DNA of 64,000 bases from Maricaulis sp039978735 (GTDB taxonomy: Bacteria > Pseudomonadota > Alphaproteobacteria > Caulobacterales > Maricaulaceae). A model generated the notes under the pieces. The model made no database searches and was not told the origin of the DNA. It saw only the letters and a program-made list of their open reading frames with translations. The stretch covers positions 57,015 through 121,014 of the forward strand of contig NZ_JBDWAS010000057.1 of NCBI RefSeq assembly GCF_039978735.1, in the 5' to 3' direction. Made by a program: the position numbers and the translations under genes. Positions 9,224 to 18,306 of this stretch are shown piece after piece (position 1 is the stretch's first letter; the number at the start of each line of letters is the position of its first letter).

Positions 9224-10579
9224 TTACTCGATCAAGGGCGACCACGCCGGGTCGGAGGCCATTCCGCCCGTTGCCAGCCGCCGCAGATTGAATCCCGCCA
9301 GATCGATACTCCAGATTTCGTAACGCGTACCGTCCGAGCGCGGTTCCCCCCGCGTGAACAGCAGGACACGCCCGTTCGGCGACCAGGCCGGCGTATCGAC
9401 GAAATAGCCCTCGAACAGGATGCGCTCGATACCCGAACCGTCAGCGCGCACCACACCCAGCGAGAAGGTCCCGCCGCTCTGCTTGGTGAAGGCGATCAGA
9501 TCGCCCCGCGGCGACCAGACCGGTGTCGTGTAGATGCCGTCACCGAAGGTAATGCGCTGCACATCCGTGCCGTTGACATTCATGGTGTAGAGCTGGGACC
9601 CGCCGCCGCGCGACGAGGAGAACACGATCCGCTCGCCATCGGGCGCAAAGGAGGGTTCCACATCGTCGGCCGGATGCTGGGTCAGCTGGGTGAGATTGCG
9701 CGTGCGCAGGTCGAACAGGTGGACATCATGGCCCGACCGCCCCTGGATCGACACAGCGAGCCGCTCGCCGTCCGGCGAAAAACGGGCCGACAGGCTCTGC
9801 CCGTCCGGATTGAGGCCTGCCTGGCGCATGGCCGAGGAGAAGAGCGCCTCCTGGCGGCCGGTCTCGAGATCGTAGAGATAGGTCGTCGCCTGCCCGTCCA
9901 GGAAGGAGACGTAGGTGATTTCCTGCGAGTTTGGCGAATAGTTCGGCAGGAGCGCCATGTAGGAACGGTCGGTCAGGAAGGACGGGTTGGCACCGTCCTG
10001 GTCCATCCAGGCCAGCTGGCGCAGCGGTTCGCCATCGGAGCCGCGGCCTTCGGACACATAAACGATGCGCGTATTGAAATAGCCTTCCTCACCGGTCAGG
10101 CGCTCATAGACCTCGTCGGCGACGCGGTGCGCCACGCGGCGCCAGTTTTCCGGTGCCGTGCGGTATTGCAGGCCCAGCAGCTGTTCTTCCAGACGCGTGT
10201 CCCAGAGACGGAAAGCGACAACCAGCCGGCCATCCTCCTGGATCGTCACACTGCCGACCAGGAGGGCCGATGCGTCGATCACCCGCCAGTCGGAAAAGCG
10301 CGGGCGCAGATCGATATTCTCGATATCCTCGATATAGGCCGCCTGATCGACCGGCGCGAACAGACCCGAAGAGGCCAGGTCATTCGTCACCACACGGGTG
10401 ATATCCGCGCCACGCGCGGCCGCTTCGTCGCTCGAACCGACAAAGTCCGGCAGCGCGATCGGCAGGGGATCGAGATTGCCGCGGGTCACATCGACGCGCA
10501 GCGGCTCCTGGGCCACAGCCAGTCCCGCGAACGCCAGGCTGGCGAGAGCGGCGGTGAAGACGGCGATTAGTCGGCTCAT
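9224..10579 (-). CDS. tolB: Tol-Pal translocation protein TolB
   Basis: A 451-residue periplasmic protein. A signal peptide ending AVAQ is followed by the N-terminal TolB domain (about 30-165) and a C-terminal six-bladed beta-propeller with repeated WD40-like PD40 blades (for example FSPDGERLAVSIQG, FAPDGERIVFSSSRGG, WSPRGDLIAFTKQSGG, WSPNGRVLLFTRG). TolB binds Pal and is released from it by TolA in a pmf-dependent cycle. Twenty-four bases downstream of tolA. Confidence 0.97.
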   Translation of the reverse strand: MSRLIAVFTAALASLAFAGLAVAQEPLRVDVTRGNLDPLPIALPDFVGSSDEAAARGADITRVVTNDLASSGLFAPVDQAAYIEDIENIDLRPRFSDWRVIDASALLVGSVTIQEDGRLVVAFRLWDTRLEEQLLGLQYRTAPENWRRVAHRVADEVYERLTGEEGYFNTRIVYVSEGRGSDGEPLRQLAWMDQDGANPSFLTDRSYMALLPNYSPNSQEITYVSFLDGQATTYLYDLETGRQEALFSSAMRQAGLNPDGQSLSARFSPDGERLAVSIQGRSGHDVHLFDLRTRNLTQLTQHPADDVEPSFAPDGERIVFSSSRGGGSQLYTMNVNGTDVQRITFGDGIYTTPVWSPRGDLIAFTKQSGGTFSLGVVRADGSGIERILFEGYFVDTPAWSPNGRVLLFTRGEPRSDGTRYEIWSIDLAGFNLRRLATGGMASDPAWSPLIE

Positions 10580-10603
10580 GCGGCAAAACTCCAGTCTGAT
10601 CGA

Positions 10604-11449
10604 TCAGCGGCTGTATAAGGACGGCGCGAAATTGACCTCAATTTGACGCCATTGCGAATAATGCTCCGGAGGCAACGGATAGGGCGCACATTGGTTCGCG
10701 GCCCGCAAGGCCCGTTCGCCCGCGACGCGGAGATAGGGGTTGGGCGAGTTGAGCACGCGCGCCTGGTCGACCAGGCGCGGCGGGCTCGTCAGCTCGCCAT
10801 TGCGGTCGAGGCTGAACACGATGCGCACGGCCAGCTCGTCCGGATCCGGCGCGTCGAGCGAATTGCGCCAGCAGCGCGCCAGATGGCTTTGCAGCATATC
10901 CTGCAGCGTTGCTGTCATACGCTCGCCATCACCGGCCGAGCGACGGCGCTCGCCGGTGTCGGGCGTGCCCTGGTCGCGGCTTTGGGCAACCTGGCGCTCG
11001 ATATTGCCCAGCATGTCTTCCAGAGACGGCTCGGCGGGCCGCGGCGGCTCACGGCGCACGGGTTCCGGTTCAGGCTGCGGCTCGGGTTCCGGCTCGGGCT
11101 CTTCCTCAACGGGGGCTTCTTCAACCGGTTCCGGCTCAGGCGCCGGTTCGGCTTCAGCCTCGGGTTCCGGAGCGATGGGTTCCGGTTCAGGCTCGGGCTC
11201 CGGTTCAGGCTCCGGAGCGGGCGGCGGAGTCTCGATCGCGTCCTCGACGGTCTCCTCCTCGGCCGGTTCCTCTTCCACCGGTTCCGGCTCGGGCGCCTCG
11301 GCGCGCACATTGGTCACGTCGGACACGGTGACCAGTTCGATCGGCACGATCGGCGTGTTCTCGAACACCTGCGCCGCACGGGGCAGATAGACCAGCCCCG
11401 CCGCCAGAATGCCGGCATGTACAAGGAGGGAGAGAACAAGACCTCGCAC
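10604..11449 (-). CDS. tolA: Cell-envelope integrity protein TolA
   Basis: A 281-residue inner-membrane protein starting at GTG, with GGAG six bases upstream. One transmembrane helix near the N-terminus (about 3-23, LVLSLLVHAGILAAGLVYLP) is followed by a long Glu/Pro repeat segment (about 50-145, EPEPEPEPEPI-type units) that spans the periplasm, and a small C-terminal TolA/TonB-like domain (about 180-281, LARCWRNSLDAPDPDELAVRI) that contacts TolB. The extended region is Glu-Pro here, as is common in alphaproteobacteria, not the Ala-rich helix of E. coli. Between tolR and tolB. Confidence 0.9.
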   Translation of the reverse strand: MRGLVLSLLVHAGILAAGLVYLPRAAQVFENTPIVPIELVTVSDVTNVRAEAPEPEPVEEEPAEEETVEDAIETPPPAPEPEPEPEPEPEPIAPEPEAEAEPAPEPEPVEEAPVEEEPEPEPEPQPEPEPVRREPPRPAEPSLEDMLGNIERQVAQSRDQGTPDTGERRRSAGDGERMTATLQDMLQSHLARCWRNSLDAPDPDELAVRIVFSLDRNGELTSPPRLVDQARVLNSPNPYLRVAGERALRAANQCAPYPLPPEHYSQWRQIEVNFAPSLYSR

Positions 11450-11460
11450 GGATGGCTCCG

Positions 11461-11895
11461 CTACCGCTCGATCGGGTCCGTCACCAGGCCCAGATTGGTG
11501 AAGCCGGCCGCGTTGATGTTCGCCATCACGCGCGCAACTTCACCGTAAGCCGCGCCATCGTCGGCACGGATATAGATGCGGCTCTCATAGCCGGTACCCG
11601 CAATGGCGCGCAGGCGCGGCGCCAGCTCTGCGAGCTCGACTTCGGTTTCCTGCAGGAAGATGCCGCCTTCGGCCGTGATGGTGATGGTCAGCGGCTCCTC
11701 GCCCGACGGCAGGTTGCGCGCTTCGGTTTCCGGCAGATCGACCGGCACGCCGACGGTCAGCAACGGTGCCGTGATCATGAAGACGATCAGCAGCACCAGC
11801 ATCACATCGACGAAGGGCGTGACGTTGATCTCCGCCTTGGGCTTCCAGCGGGCACGGCCGCGACCGGATCCGCCGCTGTCGAGGGAAACGGCCAT
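11461..11895 (-). CDS. tolR: Tol-Pal stator protein TolR (ExbD family)
   Basis: A 144-residue protein with one transmembrane helix containing the ExbD/TolR signature INVTPFVDVMLVLLIVFMI (about 27-45), whose Asp is the proton-carrying residue, and a periplasmic ferredoxin-like dimer domain. With TolQ it forms the pmf-driven motor that energises TolA. Three bases separate it from tolQ. Confidence 0.96.
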   Translation of the reverse strand: MAVSLDSGGSGRGRARWKPKAEINVTPFVDVMLVLLIVFMITAPLLTVGVPVDLPETEARNLPSGEEPLTITITAEGGIFLQETEVELAELAPRLRAIAGTGYESRIYIRADDGAAYGEVARVMANINAAGFTNLGLVTDPIER

Positions 11896-11898
11896 GAT

Positions 11899-12567
11899 CT
11901 AGTTCCCGTCCCGCTCGGCCAGCGCCGACAGCTCGTCGACGAACCCGTCCAGCCGGGCGCCGTATTTGGCGAGATTGGCGGACAGGGCGTTGAAGAAAAT
12001 CACGGCCGGCACGGCCGCCAGAAGGCCCAGCGCGGTCGCGAACAGGGCTTCGGCGATACCGGGCGCAACCACGGCAAGATTGGTGTCCTGCGAGGCGGCA
12101 ATCGAGCGGAAGGCGTTCATGATGCCCCAGACCGTACCGAACAGGCCGATGAAGGGCGCCGCCGAGGCGATCGTCGCCAGAATGCCCAGCCCGCCCTCGG
12201 TATTCGTCATCTGCCGGCCGGCTTCGGCACCGGCTGCCTTCGAGACACGGCCGCCGGCATTGTCGCCATTCCATTCACGCAGCCCCGCCGCGAAAACGCG
12301 CGAGAAGGGTTCCTTGGGGTTCTTTGCAAACTGGTCGGTCAGCGCGTCGAGCGAACGGCCGGCCCAGAATTCGCGCTCGAAATGGCGCGCCTTGGCGTGC
12401 AGACCGCGCAAATGAAAGGCCTTGTCGATGGCGATGGCCCAGGACCAGACGGACATGAAGGCAAGAATGCCCATCACGCTTTTCACCACCCAGTCGGCGC
12501 GCATGAAGAGCGCATAGAAGCTGAACCCTTCGACGGCCTGCGCAACCTCGACGACACTCGATTCCAT
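11899..12567 (-). CDS. tolQ: Tol-Pal proton channel protein TolQ
   Basis: A 222-residue MotA/TolQ/ExbB-family protein. Three transmembrane helices are visible: about 17-45, and the conserved pair around APFIGLFGTVWGIMNAF (about 135-155) and IAEALFATALGLLAAVPAVIFFNAL (about 169-195). These helices line the proton pathway with TolR. First gene of tolQ-R-A-B-pal-cpoB. A putative site GAGGGTAGG lies just before the ATG. Confidence 0.97.
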   Translation of the reverse strand: MESSVVEVAQAVEGFSFYALFMRADWVVKSVMGILAFMSVWSWAIAIDKAFHLRGLHAKARHFEREFWAGRSLDALTDQFAKNPKEPFSRVFAAGLREWNGDNAGGRVSKAAGAEAGRQMTNTEGGLGILATIASAAPFIGLFGTVWGIMNAFRSIAASQDTNLAVVAPGIAEALFATALGLLAAVPAVIFFNALSANLAKYGARLDGFVDELSALAERDGN

Positions 12568-12730
12568 GAACCTACCCTCTGGATCGGCCGCTCCGTTCCG
12601 ACGCGGCCAGACTAAACCGGTATGACACCATGCATATTGAGTGCCTGACGGCTACCCGGTCCTGCGGTCCGGCCCGCTATGCACAGCGAATAAGGCGAAT
12701 TTCGGGAGGGATAGCACATCCGCACGGCGA

Positions 12731-13348
12731 TCAGGACTCGTCGTTGTGAGCCACCGTGTGCGAGGCGACCGGCTGGATCGCGTCCCAGTGTTCCACGATC
12801 ATCCCGTCTGCCAGACGGAACATATCGCAGGCTCTGAAATTCTGGCCCGCATCGTCGAAACACGAAAAGACCGCGACGAAATCCCCTTCCGCGATCAGAT
12901 CGTCGATCCCGTGATAGCGCACACCGTCGCGCGGTCCGCGCCGGGCAATGAGCTGATCCAGCCTTTCGCGCTCGCCGCTCGGCCCGGTTCGCAGAAGATC
13001 GAAGGCGACGCGATCGATAAAGGGTTCGAGCGTTGCCCGGTCCGCACCGGCCATCACGGCGTCGATAAACCCGCGCACCTGGGTCCGGCTGGTCTCGGTA
13101 TTCTCGGGCGGCCCGTTCGGAATGGCATAGGCTGCCATCGACGAAACAATCCGCTCCTCACAGACCGGACTTACGGAAATCTGCCGGCGCACCGACATCA
13201 GACCGCTGTCATCGGTCCGGATCAGGCTCATCGTCAGCCAGGCCTCGGCACCGCCTTCCGGCTCATGAACGGCTTTCACGAAAGTATCCGGCCCGTCCTG
13301 CAGAACGCGGGTGACGGAAAAGCCGAAATTGGGCGGGCGACCAGACAT
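12731..13348 (-). CDS. SnoaL-like/NTF2-fold protein
   Basis: About 205 residues. The C-terminal half (about 90-200) fits an NTF2-like fold of the SnoaL type: RTQVRGFIDAVMAGADRATLEPFIDRVAFD, then YHGIDDLIAEGDFVAVFSCFDDAG and RACDMFRLADGMIVEHWDAIQPV. The N-terminal 90 residues resemble a second, degenerate copy (QISVSPVCEERIVSSMAAYA) but no family is recognised. Start chosen at ATG 13348; a TTG 51 bases further out is also open. It sits between ybgC and tolQ, an uncommon insertion into a conserved neighbourhood. Function unknown. Confidence 0.65.
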   Translation of the reverse strand: MSGRPPNFGFSVTRVLQDGPDTFVKAVHEPEGGAEAWLTMSLIRTDDSGLMSVRRQISVSPVCEERIVSSMAAYAIPNGPPENTETSRTQVRGFIDAVMAGADRATLEPFIDRVAFDLLRTGPSGERERLDQLIARRGPRDGVRYHGIDDLIAEGDFVAVFSCFDDAGQNFRACDMFRLADGMIVEHWDAIQPVASHTVAHNDES

Positions 13349-13450
13349 GTCTGCCTGTTTGTCCTGTCCTTCGTCCAACCGAGGCTCCCTTTTGCCCAAG
13401 GGTAACCACCGATGTTGCTTTGCGGCAAGCCCCTGCGGAAACGAAGGAAT

Positions 13451-13924
13451 TCAAACCGCCGGCCAGTCCGCGTCTGCCGGGAGGACAAATGACGCCCAAC
13501 GCTCCGCCATCGACCGCGGCGGCCGCTTGGCCCGGCCTGTCCCGTCAATGCAGACCGCCTGCACCTGCGCACCGGCGATCGTTTCCTGACCGCGGCGGAT
13601 CCTCTGGTCGATCATCAGGCGCGCGCCCTTCTGCGGCCGATAAAGCGTCTCCACGACAAGAACGTCATCCACCCGTGCCGCCTTTTCGAATTCGACATTC
13701 ATCCGCCGGACCGCGAAGGCGAGCGGCTCGTCTGCAGCGGCCAGTTCGGAGTGGTGAATACCGATGGCGCGCAGGCTTTCCGTACGCCCGCGCTCGAAGA
13801 AGTGCAGATACCGTGCATGGTAGACGATGCCGGAGAAATCCGTGTCCTCGTAATACACGCGCACCGGCAGCCGGTGAATGCGGTCCGGCCCGAAACTGCC
13901 GGAGGCGGGCATCAAGTCTGTCAT
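13451..13924 (-). CDS. ybgC: Tol-Pal-associated acyl-CoA thioesterase YbgC
   Basis: A 157-residue hot-dog-fold thioesterase. The N-terminal motif VYYEDTDFSGIVYHARYLHFFERGRTE carries the catalytic Asp of the 4HBT/YbgC type. YbgC acts on short acyl-CoAs or acyl-ACP and associates with phospholipid synthesis proteins. It is usually the first gene of the tol-pal cluster; here a SnoaL-like gene separates it from tolQ. Start chosen at ATG 13924 (MTDLMPASG), as an upstream in-frame extension lacks family similarity. Confidence 0.93.
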   Translation of the reverse strand: MTDLMPASGSFGPDRIHRLPVRVYYEDTDFSGIVYHARYLHFFERGRTESLRAIGIHHSELAAADEPLAFAVRRMNVEFEKAARVDDVLVVETLYRPQKGARLMIDQRIRRGQETIAGAQVQAVCIDGTGRAKRPPRSMAERWASFVLPADADWPAV

Positions 13925-14004
13925 CGTTAATCCATTTTCAGCGTCCTGCCGCCAGAATGCGCAACGGGACGAGACAGGGATAGTCGGCAAGGGGGCCGGA
14001 TGTC

Positions 14005-15792
14005 ATGAGAAAGCTGTGGGAACTGGCATGGCCGCCGGTCCGCGACGGTGACATCCTGCGCGCGGCGCGCGAGCGGATGCTCAACATCATGGCGATCACG
14101 GTCGCTGTCCTTGGCGGCATTGCCGGCGCCCTCAATCTGTCGGCCAACATCCATACCTATCCGGTCCAGGCAATCGCCGGCCTCGTCATCCCCCTGAGCG
14201 CTATAAGCATTCCGGTGATCGCGCGCGATCCCCGGCTGGTCAAGCCGGCCGGAATTGCCCTCTGCATTGTCCTTTATGGTCTTGTTGCAGGCATGATCGG
14301 CACGATCGGCGGCATGTATCATCCGGCAGCCATCTATTTTGTGGGGCTGCCTGTTCCCGCGGCATTCCTGATCGGACATCGCGCCGGCCTGATCACGGCC
14401 GGCCTGTGCTGTCTGACCATGCTCGGCTTCTACTTTTTCGGAGGCGCGATCGAGAATCCGTTCCTCGGTCTCATTTCGGCCTATCAGGTCGGATGGATCA
14501 CGATTGTCCTGTTCATCCTGACACTTGGCGTCGGCATCGCTGCGTCCGTCTTCCAGCACGAGCTGGAAGGCGCCGGACGCGCGCTCGACCGGGCGCGTCA
14601 GAGCGCCAACGCTGCCAATCGCGCCAAGTCGGATTTCCTGGCCGGCATGAGCCACGAAATCCGCACGCCCATGAATGCGGTGCTCGGCATGGCGCAAGCA
14701 CTGGAACAGGCCGACATCCCCGAAGCACACAAGCGTCAGGCCGAAACCCTGGCGCGGTCCGGCCGGCTGTTGCTGCGCCTGGTCAATGATGTGCTGGATC
14801 TGTCGAAGATCGAAGCCGGCAAGCTGGAGATCGAGGCCACCCGTTTCAATCTCGCCGATGTCGCGGGAACCGTGGAAGCGCTCTACGGCCCGGCGGCCCG
14901 GGAAAAGGGGGTCGGTTTCTCCATCGCGCTGAGCGAGGGGGCCCAGGAGGACCTGATCGGAGACCCGGTGCGGATCAGCCAGATCCTGAACAATCTGGTA
15001 TCCAACGCCATCAAGTTCACCGCCGAGGGCGAAGTTCGCGTCGAAATCGACTGCGAGCGCGCTCCCGGCTCGCCGGACCGGGACATCCGGATCACCGTGC
15101 GCGACACCGGGATCGGCATCGCCGCGCCGGAGGTTGAACGCCTCTTCCAGCCCTTCACCCAGGCCGAGCCGGGAACGGCGCGTACTTTCGGCGGCACGGG
15201 GCTTGGACTGGCGATCTGCCGGCGTCTGTGCGAACTGATGAGCGGCGAGATCGAGGTCGACAGCACACCGGGCGCCGGCTCGACCTTCAGTGTCCGGCTG
15301 CGTGTGGATCCGGCCGACACGGCGGCGCCCGTGCTGGATTGCGGCTGCCCGTCAGTCCTGTGCGACACCGCCCTGCGCGGCCGGCGCCTGCGCGTACTTG
15401 CAGCGGACGACAATCTGACCAACCGCATGGTGCTGAAAGCCCTGCTGGCCGATGTTACCGAGACTCTCGTGATGGTGGAGGACGGCCAGCAGGCCCTCGA
15501 CGCACTCGCAAACGGCGATTTCGATCTGGTCCTGATGGACTCCCAGATGCCCGTTCTCGACGGGATCACCGCAACCCGGCAGCTGCGCGAACGGGAAGCG
15601 GCTGCAGGACGCACACCGGTACCGGTCTATGCCGTGACGGCCAATGTGATGCAGGCCCATGTCAATGAGTATGTATCCGCAGGAATGACCGGCGTGATCG
15701 CAAAGCCGATTTCGCGGGAAGCCCTGCTGGAAGTCCTCGGCCAGCATACACATAACGCCGTCTCACCGGCTGAGTTAAGACACAGCGCCTGA
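14005..15792 (+). CDS. Membrane hybrid histidine kinase with C-terminal receiver
   Basis: A 595-residue sensor kinase. Five or six hydrophobic helices (about 27-185) form a membrane sensor of unknown ligand, then a short coiled segment. The HisKA domain has the H-box SHEIRTPMN with phospho-acceptor His217; the HATPase_c domain has N box QILNNLVSNAIKFT, G1 DTGIGI and G2 GGTGLGLAI. A receiver domain (about 465-585) has phospho-acceptor Asp512 in VLMDSQMPVLDG. No Hpt or output domain, so phosphate must pass to a separate Hpt protein. It lies divergently between ybgC and ruvB, a non-standard place. Confidence 0.93.
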   Translation: MRKLWELAWPPVRDGDILRAARERMLNIMAITVAVLGGIAGALNLSANIHTYPVQAIAGLVIPLSAISIPVIARDPRLVKPAGIALCIVLYGLVAGMIGTIGGMYHPAAIYFVGLPVPAAFLIGHRAGLITAGLCCLTMLGFYFFGGAIENPFLGLISAYQVGWITIVLFILTLGVGIAASVFQHELEGAGRALDRARQSANAANRAKSDFLAGMSHEIRTPMNAVLGMAQALEQADIPEAHKRQAETLARSGRLLLRLVNDVLDLSKIEAGKLEIEATRFNLADVAGTVEALYGPAAREKGVGFSIALSEGAQEDLIGDPVRISQILNNLVSNAIKFTAEGEVRVEIDCERAPGSPDRDIRITVRDTGIGIAAPEVERLFQPFTQAEPGTARTFGGTGLGLAICRRLCELMSGEIEVDSTPGAGSTFSVRLRVDPADTAAPVLDCGCPSVLCDTALRGRRLRVLAADDNLTNRMVLKALLADVTETLVMVEDGQQALDALANGDFDLVLMDSQMPVLDGITATRQLREREAAAGRTPVPVYAVTANVMQAHVNEYVSAGMTGVIAKPISREALLEVLGQHTHNAVSPAELRHSA

Positions 15793-15804
15793 CGGGACTG
15801 CGGT

Positions 15805-16860
15805 CTACTTGCCGAACAGGCCGGTCTGACCCGTGTTGCCGCTCTGCGGCGGCGCCAGCCCCAGATGTTCCCATGCACGCGCGGCCGCCAGACGCCCGCG
15901 TGGCGTGCGCTGGATAAAGCCCTGCTGGATGAGGAAGGGCTCGACCACGTCTTCCAGCGCATCGCGCGCTTCGGCGAGTGCTGCGGCGAGCGTTTCGACC
16001 CCGACGGGTCCCCCGCCAAAGCTCTCGGTCAGTGCCTTGAGATAGCGGCGGTCCAGACTGTCCAGCCCCAGCGCATCGACTTCCAGGCGTTTCAGTGCCC
16101 GGTCGGCGACCGGCGCCGATATCTCGGTTGCCCCCTCGGCCTCCGCGAAGTCCCGAACCCGGCGTAGCAGACGGCCGGCCACGCGCGGCGTGCCGCGGGC
16201 CCGGCGCGCGATCTCGCGAGCCCCGTCCGGCGTCGCGTCGATACCGAACTTGCTGGCTGCACGGGAAACGATGAAACCGAGTTCGGCCTCGTCGTAGAAT
16301 TCCAGCCGCACGGGCACACCGAACCGGTCACGCAGCGGCGTCGCCAGCAGGCCGGCCCGCGTGGTCGCGCCGACCAGCGTGAAGGGCGGCAGTTCGATCC
16401 GGACCGTGCGGGCTGAAGGCCCCTCGCCGATCACGAGATCAAGACAGAAGTCCTCCATGGCGGGGTAGAGGATTTCCTCGACCGCGGGGGCAAGCCGGTG
16501 AATCTCGTCGATGAAGAGAACGTCGCGCGGTTCCAGATTGGTCAGGATGGCGGCGAGATCGCCGGCCTTGGCAATGACCGGCCCCGAGGTCGCCCGGAAG
16601 CCAACCCCCATCTCCCGCGCCACGATCTGGGCCAACGTCGTCTTGCCAAGACCGGGCGGGCCGGACAGCAGGACATGGTCCAGCGCCTCCTCGCGGCGGC
16701 GGGCCGCTTCGACGAAGACCTTGAGATTGGCGATCGCCGCCTTCTGGCCGACGAAGTCGGAGAAGCTGAGCGGGCGCAGCGCGCGGTCCCGTCCATCGCC
16801 GGTCTGCGGGCTCTGGTCGACAAGGCGGTCTGCGCCGGAGGTTTCTGGGGCGTCAGTCAT
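15805..16860 (-). CDS. ruvB: Holliday junction branch-migration ATPase RuvB
   Basis: A 351-residue AAA+ hexameric motor. Walker A GPPGLGKT is at 67-74, Walker B LFIDEIHRL follows, then sensor regions (GATTRAGLL, LRDRFG) and the C-terminal winged helix (GFIQRTPRGRLAAARAWEHLG). With RuvA it drives branch migration of recombination junctions. The first eight bases overlap the end of the metallo-hydrolase gene that separates it from ruvA. Confidence 0.98.
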   Translation of the reverse strand: MTDAPETSGADRLVDQSPQTGDGRDRALRPLSFSDFVGQKAAIANLKVFVEAARRREEALDHVLLSGPPGLGKTTLAQIVAREMGVGFRATSGPVIAKAGDLAAILTNLEPRDVLFIDEIHRLAPAVEEILYPAMEDFCLDLVIGEGPSARTVRIELPPFTLVGATTRAGLLATPLRDRFGVPVRLEFYDEAELGFIVSRAASKFGIDATPDGAREIARRARGTPRVAGRLLRRVRDFAEAEGATEISAPVADRALKRLEVDALGLDSLDRRYLKALTESFGGGPVGVETLAAALAEARDALEDVVEPFLIQQGFIQRTPRGRLAAARAWEHLGLAPPQSGNTGQTGLFGK

Positions 16861-17656
16861 GATCGCCCGGGTTTATCGTGATCCGCTCTCCGGGGTCCAC
16901 GAGGACATGCCCCTCGCCGAATTTGGCGATGGCCTGCTCCCGATCAATCACCGCCGGTACATGCAGTGCGATGTGCCGCGCCTCGGCCCAACGCTCCTGA
17001 AGCACGGTCCGGCCGGCCTCGGAGTCCGCAAACCAGAAGTTATGCAGGACCACATCGATACCGACATCGTCCCAGACCGAAAAATCAGCATACCGCGGGT
17101 CAGCGTCGCCGAGATGCAGGATCGTGGTTCCGCCAAAGGTGACCGCGTAACTGAGATTTTCGTCCGTGTGATTGTGAAAGAGCGGTCGCGCCTCGATGGA
17201 GAATCCGCACTCTGCGTCATCGCCGCACAAGCGCGCCAGACTATCGGCGGCTTCGCCGGGAGCGGGTTCAGCGATCCAGTCCGCATCGGCGCTCGACGCC
17301 CGGAGTTCGGCACGGACCTGATCGGGTCCCAGTACGGGTATCGGCGCAGGCCCCCGCAACAGCGCGCCGACTTCGTCTGCATTGAAATGATCGGCATGCC
17401 GGTGCGTAACCAGCAAGGCATCCACGCCCTCGAACGCACCCGTTCCGTTGAGAATGGCATCCCGGTCCTGCGCCGATGGTTCGCGGAACACGCCCCGTTC
17501 GACGTCGGCGAACAGCGCATCGATCAGCACCTTGCTTTCGCCCTGGCTGACGAGCACGCCCATGTTGGCGACTAGCCGGATCTCGACGGGATCGTCGACG
17601 CCGGTCTGTGCCAGCAGGACGCCCGCAAGCATGGTTGAGAGGGCTGCGGAATGCAT
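16853..17656 (-). CDS. Periplasmic metallo-beta-lactamase-fold hydrolase inserted between ruvA and ruvB
   Basis: A 267-residue protein with a short signal-like N-terminus (MHSAALSTMLAGVLLAQTG) and the MBL zinc motif THRHADHF (HxHxDH), a later HNHTDENL, and GDADPRY for the bridging Asp. It resembles UlaG/YycJ-like hydrolases in outline. The substrate is unknown. ATG 17656-17654 shares a base with the ruvA stop (TGATG), and the gene overlaps ruvB by eight bases, so it is fully embedded in the ruvCAB operon. A GTG one codon upstream is also open. Confidence 0.8.
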   Translation of the reverse strand: MHSAALSTMLAGVLLAQTGVDDPVEIRLVANMGVLVSQGESKVLIDALFADVERGVFREPSAQDRDAILNGTGAFEGVDALLVTHRHADHFNADEVGALLRGPAPIPVLGPDQVRAELRASSADADWIAEPAPGEAADSLARLCGDDAECGFSIEARPLFHNHTDENLSYAVTFGGTTILHLGDADPRYADFSVWDDVGIDVVLHNFWFADSEAGRTVLQERWAEARHIALHVPAVIDREQAIAKFGEGHVLVDPGERITINPGDHD

Positions 17657-18306
17657 CACGGCGCCAGCTCCTTCAGCGAGAGGCGAATGACGTCATTCAG
17701 CGATGCCTCCTCACCCTTGTCCCGCAGAACGGTGGCGACAGCCTGACGGGCGAGGCTCTCATGATAGCCCAGATTGGTCAGGGCCGAGACCGCGTCCTCG
17801 CGCGAGGCGCCATTGACGGGCTTCACCGGCTTGTCCGGCGCGGCCCCGCCTGCTGCCCCCGTTTCCGGTGCGTGCGGCGCCAGTCCGATCGAGAAGCTGC
17901 GCCCCTGCGGCGGCGCCTTGTCCTTCAGCTCGGTCGCAATACGCGTCGCCAGTTTCGGCCCGACACCCTTTGCGCGGGCAAAGGTCGACTTGTCGCCCAG
18001 CGCCGCGGCATTGGCGATCTCGGAGACCGGAACCGTGTCGAGGATCGCAAAGGCCGCCTTGGCCCCGACGCCCTGGATATTCTGCAGGTGAACGAACCAG
18101 GCCCGCTCGATATCCTCAAGGAAGCCGAACAGACGGAAGGCGTCTTCGCGGACATGGGTTTCAATGTGCAGCGTGACTTGCTGGCCCGGCTCGAGCCGGG
18201 AGAGCGTGCGCGAGGCGCAGCCCACCAGATAGCCCACGCCGTTGACGTCGATCACCGCTTCGTCGGCGCCGACGGCCTCGACGATACCCTTGAGCATGCC
18301 GATCAT
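17656..18306 (-). CDS. ruvA: Holliday junction DNA-binding protein RuvA
   Basis: A 216-residue protein. Domain I is an OB fold (MIGMLKGIVEAVGADEAVIDVNGVGYLVGC), domain II a helix-hairpin-helix region (LQNIQGVGAKAAFAIL, AKGVGPKLATRIATEL), then a flexible linker (about 138-165) and domain III (SALTNLGYHESLARQAVATVL), which binds RuvB. Four-base overlap with ruvC upstream. Confidence 0.97.
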   Translation of the reverse strand: MIGMLKGIVEAVGADEAVIDVNGVGYLVGCASRTLSRLEPGQQVTLHIETHVREDAFRLFGFLEDIERAWFVHLQNIQGVGAKAAFAILDTVPVSEIANAAALGDKSTFARAKGVGPKLATRIATELKDKAPPQGRSFSIGLAPHAPETGAAGGAAPDKPVKPVNGASREDAVSALTNLGYHESLARQAVATVLRDKGEEASLNDVIRLSLKELAP

